Of a stretch of 64,000 nt of DNA, positions 9,534 through 18,461 are shown piece after piece (the first letter of the stretch is position 1; every line of letters starts with the position of its first letter). Source of the stretch: Patiria miniata (lineage: Eukaryota; Echinodermata; Asteroidea; Valvatida; Asterinidae); the NCBI RefSeq assembly GCF_015706575.1, contig NW_024037064.1, positions 14,919,606 to 14,983,605 on the forward strand. The letters are read 5' to 3'. The position numbers and the translations under genes were made by a program. The notes beneath the pieces are model-generated. The model was not told the DNA's origin and did not search any database. It saw only the letters and a list, made by a program, of their open reading frames with translations.

Positions 9534-9692
9534 GGGAGTGGGCCGAATCCCGGATGTACTGCTATACCGGGCCAACCCGTGGCCGGGACGAGGCAAGCCT
9601 CTATTCCACGGCCCAAATCCAAAAATCAGTTTAATATACTGGCTGTTCAATGAACAGCGTTTCAGATATTAAGCTGAAAAGAACAGATACTA
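9534..9692 (-). ncRNA. U2 snRNA gene copy 1, 3' part (nt 34-192)
   Basis: The minus strand starts TAGTATCTGTTC at 9692 and runs through the GATTTTTGG Sm site to the GGTATAGCAGTAC loop IV region, ending near CACTCCC at 9534. This is U2 snRNA, the RNA that pairs with the intron branch site. The first 33 nt lie 6.4 kb away at the other end of Keno-1. Bases 9674-9692 repeat U2 nt 34-52 and form the target duplication. Confidence 0.92.
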
Positions 9693-9970
9693 ATTTTTCA
9701 TTTTAGGATCCCCCTAAAGAAGATCCCAGGGTAGGGTAGTCCCACTACACCTTAGTACGTGAGGCTACGAGCCTCCCTACCCTTTTAACCTAATATTTAA
9801 ACCAACAGACACTTGACAAAGACAAGACATGCAGTCAGTGTAGCCACGCTACCCACGCATTACCATGGTAGGGTACGACCCTAACTGGCTGACAGGAAAA
9901 ATAAACAAAAAGAAAACTATACCATGGAACTTCCGGACGCAACAACGCTCATACGAGCAAACATACAATA

Positions 9971-10303
9971 AAAAGGACCTAAAGGGTCCTAACCAACAGA
10001 GCGAAAACGCTCACAGGTCCGACATTAGGATCCGAAACGGTCCTAAGACAACAAAAGCCAGCACAAAGCTAAGCTTAGTAAAAAAAGGCCTTAAGGGCCC
10101 CAAAACCAGGAGCAATAAAGACTCCCACAAAAAGGGGACCTAAAGGGTCCCAAAAAACAAGGAGCAAAAGGCTCCCTCAAAAAAGACCTAAAGGGTCCAA
10201 AAAGCAGGGAGTAACAGCTCCCACACAAAGGACCTAAAGGGCCCGAGATAAACAAGGAGGAAAAAAAAATCTCCCACATGAAAAAAGGTTGCAATAATGC
10301 AAC
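9971..10303 (-). repeat. Keno-1 3' UTR hairpin chain
   Basis: About a dozen short inverted repeats follow each other. Examples on the plus strand are AGGACCTAAAGGGTCCT (9974-9990), GAGCGAAAACGCTC (9999-10012), stems of the form GGGACC-TAAA-GGGTCCC and GGAGC-AAAA-GGCTCC, and GTTGCAATAATGCAAC. Keno-4a and Keno-5 have the same chain with different stem bases that still pair. Confidence 0.75.
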
Positions 10304-10310
10304 AACAAAT

Positions 10311-13300
10311 TTAGAACTTGAGGACAAGATGGTCGTCAATGACGACACATACCGCTCCCCGCACGCACCAGATGGTGCGGAACTTGGCCCGGTCCAGCCG
10401 GACAAAGTCCAAATGTAAGCGGTTCTTGACCGCAGCCTTGACACGGTGAAGCACGTGGTCAGCATCCGGCCGTGAGCCATCATACAATGTCTCACAGCGC
10501 GAACACCAAACCAACCACTTCACCGTGCTAATCAAATACCAGACCAGAAGAGAGTCTGGCCTGGTCTCAAGCCCTGACCCATACAAAACGCAGGAACGGG
10601 TCAGGGAAAAATAACGGGCCAGGGCTTTGCAACCAATGTGCTCGACCCAGGCCCACAAAATGTAAACGAAAGGGCAGTCCCAAAAAACGTGGCTAAGTGA
10701 CTCTGGAGCGGCACAGCCGACCCGAGGACACTTGCCATCACCAATGCCCCAATGGCCTAAACGTTGGGAGGTTTTTAAGGCCCCCCATGCTACCCTCCAA
10801 TTCAAGTCCCGCAAGCGGTTACTCAAATTGGAGGAGTGACAAAGTTTAAAAACATGCTTAAAATCAATCCCATTAATTGCCGGATGCTGGGTAGGCTCCC
10901 GGCTCGACAACAGGTCGTAAAGTTGCCGGACCCTTACGGGCCCCCAGTCGATGTCCGGCGTAATGGTAGAAATAAGCAAGACCAGCTTGCAAAATTGACG
11001 GTAAAACCCAGTGGGTTGGAGGGCGTGTGGGGTATCATTCCTCCAGATGTTACGGGGGAGAACACCAAGGAGTGACGAGGCCGCCCAGTACAGAGAAAAA
11101 AATCTCCAAGGAGGACCATCGTCACTCAACAAAACCCTAAACCCACTGGCAAAGAAAGCGTCACATTTGTGACGAATATTGGTGACCCCAAGGCCACCAT
11201 TAGCTAAAGTCTGGACAAGGACTGACCTTTTTACAAGTTCAGTCTTGCCAGACCAAATAAACGAAAAAATGGCCCGGTTAATAACCCTCTCTACCGAAAC
11301 CGGCAGAGGATAAACCGGGGCCAAGAAAAACAACGGAGTTAAAATCAAGGTGTTGACCAGCAACACCTTGCCTAAAAGAGAGAGCATTCTCCCTTTCCAC
11401 ATGTCCAAAGTGGACTGCAGATTGGGGATCCGCTCTCTCCAATTCATAGGGCCCATGTCCCCACCGCCCACCCAGACACCGTTGATTTTAATCGGGTCTC
11501 TGGTCCACTGGATAGGGACCTCGTCGGGAAGGCTGTCGGGCCATGAGCCAAAAATCAAGCCTTTGGACTTGGCGAAGTTAAGGCGAGACCCGCTCGCACG
11601 AGAAAATGCATCAATGATGCCAAACAACCGCCTCACCGATCTGAAATCCCGAACTATGCAGGTAGTGTCGTCTGCGTACTGCAGAACCCTGCATTCGAGA
11701 CCACTGGCCCCGGGGATTTTCAGACCGGTGAGACGGCAATCTCTAACAATAGTTTGAGCAAAAGGCTCAATAAAAAGCACATACAAAAGAGGGGAGAGGG
11801 GGCAACCCTGCCTCACTCCCCTCGTGACTAAAAAGGGATCCGACAAAGATCCATTGATAAAAATGGCACTGGATATGTCTGCATATAGCAGCTCTATCCA
11901 GTGCCGGAAATTAGGTCCAAAACCAAAACGGTCAAGGACCTTAAAAAGAAAATCCCAATTGACCCTGTCAAAGGCCTTCTGCTGGTCAAGGGAAATAACA
12001 AGGCAGTCAAGGTTCTTTCCATCCACGAATGCTACCAGGTCCCGAAGGAGTCTGATATTATCATGGATGGACCTCCCCTTGACGCCACAAGTTTGAAACT
12101 GACCGACAATGTCGGGCAACACCCGACCAAGGCGGAGGCACAAGGCCTTCGACAGGATCTTGTAATCTACATTGAGAAGGGATATGGGACGCTTGTTCCT
12201 AGGATCAAGCGGATCCCCTCCCTTCTCTAAAAGGGTGATGATTCCCAATCGCTGAGAATCACCTAGACTATTTACAGAAAAGGCGCAACGGAAGACCCCC
12301 AGAAGGTCGGGACCGACCAAATCCCAGAACTTCACGTAGAATTCCTTGGGCAGGCCGTCCCCACCAGGAGTCTTACCGTTGGCCATACTACTTAAAGCCG
12401 CATCAAGTTCCGACAGCTCAAGTTGGCTGTCCAAATCGATGCGGCTCTCTTCGTCTAGAACAGCCGACAAAGAGTCTAAAAAAGGAGATTGCAAATCGAC
12501 CTCCACAGGCTCGTCTGAAAACAAATCGAGATAAAAATCTCGATAAACAGCGGCGATCTCCTCTGGAGAGGAAACAATGTCCCCTCCGGGACTGTAAACG
12601 GAAGAAATGATTTTCTTCCGAGCCTGGGAGGTCTCTTTTTGGAAGAAGTATTTGGACGGCTTTTCCCCTTCATCGAGGTCACGAACCCGCGAGCGGACTC
12701 GAGCCCCCTCCGCTTCGAAGTCGTCCAGTTCGGAAATTTCACTCCTAATATTTTCATGCCGAGCAAGAACTTCAGGAGTGGAGTGCCCGGCATTAAGTTC
12801 TGAAACGACGGAGCGCAGGGCAGCCAAAAGTGACTCCCTGCGCCTCCGTCTACTTCTAACTTGTCTATAAGAAAAAATGGAAATAAATCGCCTAATGCGG
12901 GACTTGACGTCCTCCCACCAGAGGAGTTCGTTTCCGTACCCCTCCTTGAGAGATCGCCAGCCCGCATAAGCTTCTCTAAATTCCCTTTGAAAGCCAGCGT
13001 CGGCCAGGATGGAAACATTACATTTCCAATAACCCCGACCGGCGCCAGCAATCTCCGGGAGATTAAATTGCAAAACAACACCGTCATGGTCGCTAAAGTA
13101 GCATGGCGAATGCAGGCAAGACACCACGTCGACCGAACTGGACGCGTAAATACGATCCAGCCGGCTCGACACCGTGTTCGCCGCATTGCGCCATGTAAAA
13201 GAAATTTCTGACGGATTGAGAGACCGCCAGCAGTCGCTCAAAGAAAAATCGTCTATGAGATGGCCCAGCTCGCCGGACCCAATCCCACAAGATGTGGAAT

Positions 13301-13763
13301 CAGAACCACGGCGATCTAGGTCCAAATTTAAAACACAATTAAAATCTCCCGTAAGAATTACGGGAAGATGTCCCGTCAGACGGGATGCAACTTCCGTGAA
13401 GAAGAGACGACGCGTCCTGGGGTCGGTAGGGGCATAAACAGTGCAAAGTCGCACTCCCCTCCCTCCTCCAGGAGCGCGCAAAATACCAGAAACGACCCTC
13501 CCTTCAGAATCAAAGGAAGGATCGGAAAAAACAAACGGACTTCTGGCAGGCAGGAGGATGATGGTGCCTCGGGAAGAGGAAGTGCCAAAACTGGCAAACA
13601 TCTTCCCCTTCCACTCTGCCCGCCAAGAAGCTAAGTCATCATTGCCGGCAATATGACACTCCTGAAGACAAGAAATGTCATACCCCCGGCAAAGACTAAA
13701 AATCCGTCTCCTCTTCACTGGATCACGCATCCCATTCACATTTAGTGTGAGAATGGCGACCAT
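10311..13763 (-). CDS. Keno-1 ORF2: APE endonuclease and reverse transcriptase
   Basis: A 1,150-residue protein. Residues 1-235 form an AP-type endonuclease (LNVNG at 7-11, E35, GDFN at 139-142, SDHD at 224-227), expected to nick U2 DNA. Residues about 460-760 form the reverse transcriptase: PGGDG, RPISLLNVDYKILSK, D593 in SLDQQKAFD, RQGCPLSPLLY and YADD at 696-699. A late CX4CX7HX4C cluster (C1012, C1017, H1025, C1030) matches the C-terminal knuckle of L1/Tx1 elements. The start lies 17 nt after the ORF1 stop. It is open throughout. Confidence 0.93.
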   Translation of the reverse strand: MVAILTLNVNGMRDPVKRRRIFSLCRGYDISCLQECHIAGNDDLASWRAEWKGKMFASFGTSSSRGTIILLPARSPFVFSDPSFDSEGRVVSGILRAPGGGRGVRLCTVYAPTDPRTRRLFFTEVASRLTGHLPVILTGDFNCVLNLDLDRRGSDSTSCGIGSGELGHLIDDFSLSDCWRSLNPSEISFTWRNAANTVSSRLDRIYASSSVDVVSCLHSPCYFSDHDGVVLQFNLPEIAGAGRGYWKCNVSILADAGFQREFREAYAGWRSLKEGYGNELLWWEDVKSRIRRFISIFSYRQVRSRRRRRESLLAALRSVVSELNAGHSTPEVLARHENIRSEISELDDFEAEGARVRSRVRDLDEGEKPSKYFFQKETSQARKKIISSVYSPGGDIVSSPEEIAAVYRDFYLDLFSDEPVEVDLQSPFLDSLSAVLDEESRIDLDSQLELSELDAALSSMANGKTPGGDGLPKEFYVKFWDLVGPDLLGVFRCAFSVNSLGDSQRLGIITLLEKGGDPLDPRNKRPISLLNVDYKILSKALCLRLGRVLPDIVGQFQTCGVKGRSIHDNIRLLRDLVAFVDGKNLDCLVISLDQQKAFDRVNWDFLFKVLDRFGFGPNFRHWIELLYADISSAIFINGSLSDPFLVTRGVRQGCPLSPLLYVLFIEPFAQTIVRDCRLTGLKIPGASGLECRVLQYADDTTCIVRDFRSVRRLFGIIDAFSRASGSRLNFAKSKGLIFGSWPDSLPDEVPIQWTRDPIKINGVWVGGGDMGPMNWRERIPNLQSTLDMWKGRMLSLLGKVLLVNTLILTPLFFLAPVYPLPVSVERVINRAIFSFIWSGKTELVKRSVLVQTLANGGLGVTNIRHKCDAFFASGFRVLLSDDGPPWRFFSLYWAASSLLGVLPRNIWRNDTPHALQPTGFYRQFCKLVLLISTITPDIDWGPVRVRQLYDLLSSREPTQHPAINGIDFKHVFKLCHSSNLSNRLRDLNWRVAWGALKTSQRLGHWGIGDGKCPRVGCAAPESLSHVFWDCPFVYILWAWVEHIGCKALARYFSLTRSCVLYGSGLETRPDSLLVWYLISTVKWLVWCSRCETLYDGSRPDADHVLHRVKAAVKNRLHLDFVRLDRAKFRTIWCVRGAVCVVIDDHLVLKF

Positions 13764-13780
13764 GCCGAGTGTATAAAAAA

Positions 13781-15175
13781 TTACTCGGGCGGATCACCCT
13801 TAGGGGATCCGTCCTTTGTTTTGCTAGGTGAGGGAGGGGGTTTTGCAACCCTCTTCCCTCTGTCTGAGTCTGAAGACGACTCAGACAGGTTAACTGATGC
13901 CGCCCCACCCGGGATGGATGGCGCGGCACTAGAGGAGGGTGCGGCCTTAGCCTTACCCTCCTCCATCTCCGAACCGGAGGAAAACCCTGGCCCCGTGCTC
14001 TTTTTCGGGGCCACACACGAAGAGGCCGAGTCCGAACCAGAAGAAGTACTTCTGGCCCTCTTCTTCTTCAATTTTCGCTTCTTCCCCTCTACTGGGGAAA
14101 AAGGAATTGCTTTCTCGATGGCCGCTGCCTGGCATTCGATGTCATCACAGACCACCACTGGTGGTCCGTTGACGCCAGTACAGTCGGCACAACCGACCCG
14201 ATTCGTGAGTGTGCCTCTGGTGATCTCACGACCGCAGTGGAAACATGCCCAAGCGGTCGGAGCCTCCAGAGACCCACAAACCCTCGCGCAGCGCAAACAC
14301 GCTGCTCGAGGCAGTTCAAAGGTGGCTAGAGTCGGAGCCTCCGAGTCCGAAGTGTCGGACTTCGAAGACTCAAACTCGTCCGAGTCGGAGCTCTCCACCC
14401 CCGTCACATCCACAGCTGTGGATGCGGTAGGAGGCGAAGGAGGCTCCGACTGGCTAGGTTGTGCAGGGGCAGATTTCCCCTGCACAACTACGTCAGCCCA
14501 CCGTTTGGTGGGCTTCACTTTGTTAGCGAAAGACTTGGGGCACTTCTGAAAGTTGTGCCCCTCGTCCCCGCAAAACGTGCACTTAACACGGTTGGGGCAC
14601 TCAGACGAGAGATGCCCCAACTTTAAACATTTGTAGCATTTAACTGCCTTACAGGCCGATGCTACGTGCGCCTGGTCCCCGCAACGGGCGCAAGTCCGGG
14701 CCTGGCCAGTGTAGCCAACCCAGGCATTGCGGTTCCCGATGCGGAGAACCGAGGGAATGTTTTGGACACCCGACATAAGGTATTGTCGGGTGCCCGTAAA
14801 TACGGAGGGCTCTTCGGGGTAGGTCTGAAACCTACCCTTATGAACCCTCCCGTATCTAGAGAGGATGGATCGGACGATGTTATCGTCCAGATCCACCTCG
14901 ACAAACTTAACAGAAACCAGCTTGAGGGTGCCGTGTGAAAGCACATGGCACCCTTCAAGCCGGTCTAAATGCGGTAAAAACCGCTTGGCTTGGGCAGCAG
15001 ACTTGAACGTTACGTCAAATCTGCCACCCTGCAACGGCTGTAAGGCCTCAAGATGGGCCGCGGGGGAAATCCCCACGCCTTTGAGCGCCTTAAACGCGTC
15101 ACTAGGCGCCCCCTTGCCGTCAAATTTGACTTCAACGGCGCGGAGGCGCCGAGCTTCGTATGTCTTGGAAGACAT
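13781..15175 (-). CDS. Keno-1 ORF1: zinc-knuckle RNA-binding protein
   Basis: A 464-residue protein. The first 140 residues may be an RRM-like fold. Three CX2CX4HX4C knuckles follow at 162-175, 180-193 and 199-212, then a further Cys-rich cluster (CLRC...CFHC...CADC), then a long Ser/Glu/Lys-rich low-complexity tail. Such ORF1 products coat the element RNA to form the particle that carries out target-primed insertion. It shares its transcript with ORF2. Confidence 0.9.
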   Translation of the reverse strand: MSSKTYEARRLRAVEVKFDGKGAPSDAFKALKGVGISPAAHLEALQPLQGGRFDVTFKSAAQAKRFLPHLDRLEGCHVLSHGTLKLVSVKFVEVDLDDNIVRSILSRYGRVHKGRFQTYPEEPSVFTGTRQYLMSGVQNIPSVLRIGNRNAWVGYTGQARTCARCGDQAHVASACKAVKCYKCLKLGHLSSECPNRVKCTFCGDEGHNFQKCPKSFANKVKPTKRWADVVVQGKSAPAQPSQSEPPSPPTASTAVDVTGVESSDSDEFESSKSDTSDSEAPTLATFELPRAACLRCARVCGSLEAPTAWACFHCGREITRGTLTNRVGCADCTGVNGPPVVVCDDIECQAAAIEKAIPFSPVEGKKRKLKKKRARSTSSGSDSASSCVAPKKSTGPGFSSGSEMEEGKAKAAPSSSAAPSIPGGAASVNLSESSSDSDRGKRVAKPPPSPSKTKDGSPKGDPPE

Positions 15176-15235
15176 ATTGAAGCAATCCCCAAAATAAGAT
15201 GTCCAACTAGGACCAAGAAAGAAAAAACAAAAGAA

Positions 15236-15960
15236 TGGACACCGAAACTAGCTTGTGTCGATGTCCAAACTAAGGGATGGTAGCAAACTGCCTACCAGTC
15301 CCACAGAAATATATAATACAGATACCGATACAAACTTGTATCGGTAATAAATTATTTATTATATACAAAGAGAGTGAGTCACAACTGCTGACTCACTCAA
15401 CAAGAAGATAAATCACAGGTAGCAACTGCCTACCTGTGATTAAGAAAGAAAAATGAACGCGGAGGCCAGGCCCCGCAGACCCGAAATTCCCCACCGGTGT
15501 AGTGCAGAGAACCCCGAGCCTACAGGCCCGCAATACCCGCGCTACGGCTCGCTCCCCGCTGCCGACCCACCACCTAGTGTAACGGCGGTAGTCGGCTGCG
15601 TAACGGGTCACAAGCCGCAGCACAAGCACACGGGTCCCAACCCCGCAAACGCTATAGAAAGGAGAAAATTCCCCCAACAAAGGACTTCACGGGGCTATGC
15701 ACACGCACAGCCCCACCCAAATGAATAGGGCCGTGCACGCTGCCACGGCCTAAACAAAGAAACGCGTAGAAACGAATGGGCCGTGCACGCTGCCACGGCC
15801 CAAACAAAAGACGTGTACAAATGAATAGGCTGGCGTGTACAGCACTGCGTACACAGCCAGCAACGAAAAACCAACACCAAAAACACCCAAAATATCACAA
15901 AAAATGCAACGAAAATCTCTAAAAACTAGACCTACTTGGTCTATAAACGAAGACAAAAAG
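15236..15960 (-). repeat. Keno-1 5' UTR hairpin chain
   Basis: Serial inverted repeats include 15324-15345 (ACCGATAC/GTATCGGT), 15372-15398 (GAGTGAGTC/GACTCACTC), 15412-15440 (ATCACAGGTA/TACCTGTGAT), two near-copies of GGCCGTGCACGCTGCCACGGCC at 15728-15750 and 15778-15800, and 15828-15858. The loop text GCAACTGCC at 15421-15430 recurs in Keno-5 inside a different stem. Confidence 0.75.
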
Positions 15961-16045
15961 GAAGATACAAAAATTATCTTCTCACGCGATCGAAAAACTT
16001 GAATATAGTCGCAGACAACCCGGAGCTCCGGGGAGGCGTGGCTGT

Positions 16046-16097
16046 CTGAAAAGAACAGATACTACACATGATCTTAGCCAAAAGGCCGAGAAGCGAT
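16046..16097 (-). ncRNA. U2 snRNA gene copy 1, 5' part (nt 1-52)
   Basis: The minus strand begins ATCGCTTCTCGGCCTTTTGG at 16097, the strongly conserved U2 5' end, and includes the branch-site-pairing GTAGTA (nt 33-38). It ends where Keno-1 starts; nt 34-52 are duplicated on the far side of the element. Confidence 0.95.
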
Positions 16098-16598
16098 AAC
16101 GATTAATATTAAAACAATAGCGCGGAAAGGGATTATTCGTCTTGAAATACTGTTTGCTATTGTTCTTCTTATTATTTATTTTTGCCTTTTTTTGTTTCCT
16201 GGTGTGAAAACAAAAAAAAGACTCCTGCGCGTCCACCGCAACTCAACGAAACCCGGGGAGAGAGAGATGAGCAAGAAATCTCCGGCTTTCTCAGATTAAC
16301 AGAGACATATACATTCTTAAAAATATTTCTATCATGCATTTTCATACACCTCGATCATATTTCACCAAAAATCTTGTTGAAAAAATTAATCCAGACAAAA
16401 AATGGGATCAATGCATCAGTGAGCGAGAGCGTCGGCACTAAATGCCGTACGTACGATGTACCGGGACAAGCATATCAATAGATGGCGCCCTTCAACACTC
16501 CCGGTCATCGCGCCTCGGCGTTTCCCATCTGGGTATTTCTCAGGCCCTGCCAATGGGTCCCACATTAGGGGCGGGGAAATACTTCAGTTTGTCAGTAA
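16098..16598. other. U2 upstream region
   Basis: No gene seen. The first 150 bp are conserved in all units and should hold the U2 promoter; the minus strand has an AT box (TAATATTAA, 16103-16111) about 6-14 nt before the U2 start, but I cannot place the snRNA proximal element with confidence. Equivalent regions are 28031-28531, 36967-37467, 49541-50041 and 61272-61772. Confidence 0.5.
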
Positions 16599-16670
16599 GC
16601 TCCGTGGCCGAGTGGTTAGAGAGCACATGTAGAAAGTAATAGACCGTGGGTTCGAGTCCCAGCCTGCCGC
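16599..16670 (+). pseudogene. tRNA-like pseudogene, copy 1
   Basis: It has a good internal Pol III A box (TGGCCGAGTGG from 16605) and B box (GGTTCGAGTCC from 16649) at tRNA spacing, with a T6 run about 25 nt downstream. The acceptor ends (AGCTCCG and CCTGCCG) do not pair and the anticodon arm is not recognisable, so this is not a working tRNA. It may be a Leu/Ser-type tRNA relic or the head of a SINE. Confidence 0.6.
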
Positions 16671-17219
16671 TTTCCTTTAATTGCTTGGTTATTGTTTTTT
16701 GTTTTGTTATTTTTTCACTTACTTATTTCCCCTTTTTGTAATAATTACTATTTTATTTCATTGATTTATTGTTTATTTCGTCATGAAGTTATAAGAAGAA
16801 AATTCGAAAGAAAAGAAAACATTCGTCATACCGTTTTCATTTGCGCTTATAATACTTATGTATCAATATCAATGCGGTCCCGCGGGGAGTTAATTGAAGA
16901 GAGAAAGAAAGAAAAGAAACAAACGGGAAACAAATGTCAACGCACCATTATTTGTCCATTTTTGTAACCTTTGGTGAATAAGTCATTCACATTCTACATG
17001 AGGCAACATTTAAGACAATACATATACATACATGTATGGCTAATGTACTCAGCCGGCCGGCCGGTCACATACGCAGTGCGTAAAATTTTGCATAATGCTT
17101 AAGTTAAAGGACACAGTGGGAATTCTATCTGGAACAGTGTTCTATTGTTTATAAAAAAAATTAGAGAAATTGATTTCGGCTATGAGTGAAGGTAGAGGTG
17201 GAGTTAGACAGGCAGCGAC
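16671..17219. other. tRNA-like to H2A spacer
   Basis: AT-rich and purine-rich sequence without a recognisable gene. A GGCCGGCCGGCCGG palindrome lies near 17053-17066. It is copied unchanged in the other units. Confidence 0.55.
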
Positions 17220-17244
17220 AAATCTCTTTTTTGAAGGTTGTGGT

Positions 17245-17260
17245 GGCTCTGAAAAGAGCC
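17245..17260 (-). terminator. H2A-1 histone 3' hairpin
   Basis: Hairpin 35 nt past the H2A stop, followed by a TTCAAAAAAGAGATT downstream element at 17220-17234. Confidence 0.94.
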
Positions 17261-17295
17261 TTTTGGGTTTGTGGATGCAAAGTAAGTTCTTTTCT

Positions 17296-17673
17296 TTACT
17301 TTGACACTTTGGCGGTCTTCTTGGGCAGAAGAACTTGCTGGATGTTGGGAAGGACACCACCCTGCGCGATGGTAACTCCGCTCATCAACTTGTTCAACTC
17401 CTCGTCGTTGCGTATAGCAAGCTGCAGATGGCGGGGATTAATTCTCGTCTTCTTGTTGTCTCGTGCAGCGTTTCCGGCCAGTTCCAAGATCTCCGCGGTA
17501 AGGTACTCCATCACTGCCGCAAGGTAGACCGGTGCACCGGCACCGACACGCTGGGCGTAGTTGCCCTTACGCAGAAATCTGTGAACACGACCCACGGGGA
17601 ACTGGAGTCCCGCCCTGGAGGACCTGCTCTTGGCCTTGCTTCTTGCTTTGCCGCTCTTTCCTCGCCCAGTCAT
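17296..17673 (-). CDS. Histone H2A, copy 1
   Basis: A 125-residue H2A: N-tail [18 protein letters not shown], the [30 protein letters not shown] helix-loop, the acidic-patch residues in [17 protein letters not shown] and DEELNKL, and a KKTAKVSK tail. The start at MTGRGKSG is chosen; a longer frame from 17754 would read through the cap site and TATA box. Asn replaces the usual second Ile in [10 protein letters not shown]. The promoter and hairpin are intact. Confidence 0.97.
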   Translation of the reverse strand: MTGRGKSGKARSKAKSRSSRAGLQFPVGRVHRFLRKGNYAQRVGAGAPVYLAAVMEYLTAEILELAGNAARDNKKTRINPRHLQLAIRNDEELNKLMSGVTIAQGGVLPNIQQVLLPKKTAKVSK

Positions 17674-17725
17674 CTTGACAGTATAGTGACAGAAGATGAA
17701 TGTACTCTGCAGTAAAGGTGGTGTG

Positions 17726-17804
17726 TGAATGAACCCACTTGGAAAACACGACACTAGTTATAGCGTTCTAGTGGATTGGCTGAAGCGTGCCAAGTAGCCA
17801 ATCA
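17726..17804 (-). promoter_or_regulatory. H2A promoter: two CCAAT boxes, TATA box, cap site
   Basis: On the minus strand there is an inverted CCAAT (GATTGGCT, 17797-17804), a direct AGCCAATC (17774-17781), CTATAACT (17756-17763) and the cap motif TTCATTCA (17726-17733) about 28 nt later. It is present before H2A-1, -3, -4 and -5. H2A-2 has lost everything upstream of the cap site. Confidence 0.65.
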
Positions 17805-18390
17805 CGCGACACGGGCGTGCCCGTCGCACGGTTGGGTGCACCGCATCCATTTTGGACGCGGGGGACGAGGGAACAAAAAATTACAACTGTGTCATCGTCG
17901 TTCAAAGTAATGGAATCACTAGATAAAACACAGAAACATGCAGCATTCTTACCTCCATTTTAAGACGTTTTATTGTTATTCCGCCGAAGAAGTCCCATGA
18001 TCTTTCGACCAGCCTCCGCACAATGGCAGTGATTCGTTGCTCTCACGCGGCGGTTAAAACTGGCCTCGGTTTCTTGCTAGATATTTGTAACATCCCACAG
18101 ACGAAATCCTAATTTATTTTTTAATAGTAACCCACTCAACAAAATGCAAGCACTCGTCCGGAGATTGAAAGAAATGACCAATTGACAAAGGCTGTGGCAT
18201 AAATTAAATTATGTGTTTACGACGACGACAAGACTCAGGGATTAACTTTAATCGCATTACCTCCCCTCGCCTCACGAAGGGTAAAAGAATATTTAAAAAA
18301 AAGAGAGAGAGAGTGAAAGGGACACAACAGAATAAAAAAAAGGTTAGTTGTAAAACCTAAGAAATGGGCTGATCGGGCGAACTGAGCTGA
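17805..18390. other. H2A-H2B spacer, no gene seen
   Basis: A moderately GC-rich segment, then AT-rich sequence with an AGAG microsatellite near 18299-18313. There is no H1 gene here, where a linker histone might have been expected. Unit 3 lacks this spacer by deletion. Confidence 0.55.
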
Positions 18391-18419
18391 CTGGCAAATC
18401 TCTTTTTGGAAACTGTGTT

Positions 18420-18435
18420 GGCTCTGAAAAGAGCC
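18420..18435 (-). terminator. H2B-2 histone 3' hairpin
   Basis: Hairpin 26 nt past the H2B stop, with a CAAAAAGAGATTTG downstream element. This is the segment missing from H2B-1. Confidence 0.94.
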
Positions 18436-18461
18436 GTTTGGTTTTGAAGCCTTCAAAATTT

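Larger units (their letters stand above)
9693..16045 (-). mobile_element. Keno-1, U2-specific non-LTR retrotransposon, apparently complete
   Basis: A 6,353-bp LINE inserted inside U2 in the U2 orientation. In sense order: 870-nt 5' UTR made of hairpins (16045-15176), ORF1 (gag-like with zinc knuckles), ORF2 (endonuclease and reverse transcriptase), 618-nt 3' UTR of hairpins, and a short A-rich end. The 19-bp direct repeat TAGTATCTGTTCTTTTCAG (9674-9692 and 16046-16064) flanks it. Target, two-ORF layout and APE/RT type match the Keno family of the Tx1 clade. Both ORFs are open, so it may be active. It would be read from the U2 promoter. Confidence 0.88.

Noticed and set aside
9971-10303. CRISPR-like array
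   Set aside because: The repeats are short, unequal inverted repeats in an animal LINE 3' UTR, with no constant direct repeat or spacer length.
13821-14549. Long plus-strand ORF (242 codons) opposite Keno ORF1
   Set aside because: It mirrors the Ser/Glu-rich repeats of ORF1 and has no family resemblance; same for its copies in other units.
9534-16097. Two separate U2 genes flanking Keno
   Set aside because: The two parts are complementary halves of one U2 (nt 1-52 and 34-192) with a 19-bp overlap, as expected for one split gene.
16599-16670. Functional tRNA-Leu or tRNA-Ser
   Set aside because: The acceptor stem does not pair and no anticodon stem can be drawn.
17674-17754. N-terminal extension giving a 152-residue H2A
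   Set aside because: The extra codons cover the cap motif and reach the TATA box; the conserved H2A start is MTGRGKSG.
17912-18110. Possible U1, U4, U5, U6 or U7 snRNA in the H2A-H2B spacer
   Set aside because: Short look-alikes only (TTACCT, AATGGCAGT); no matching Sm site or stems.
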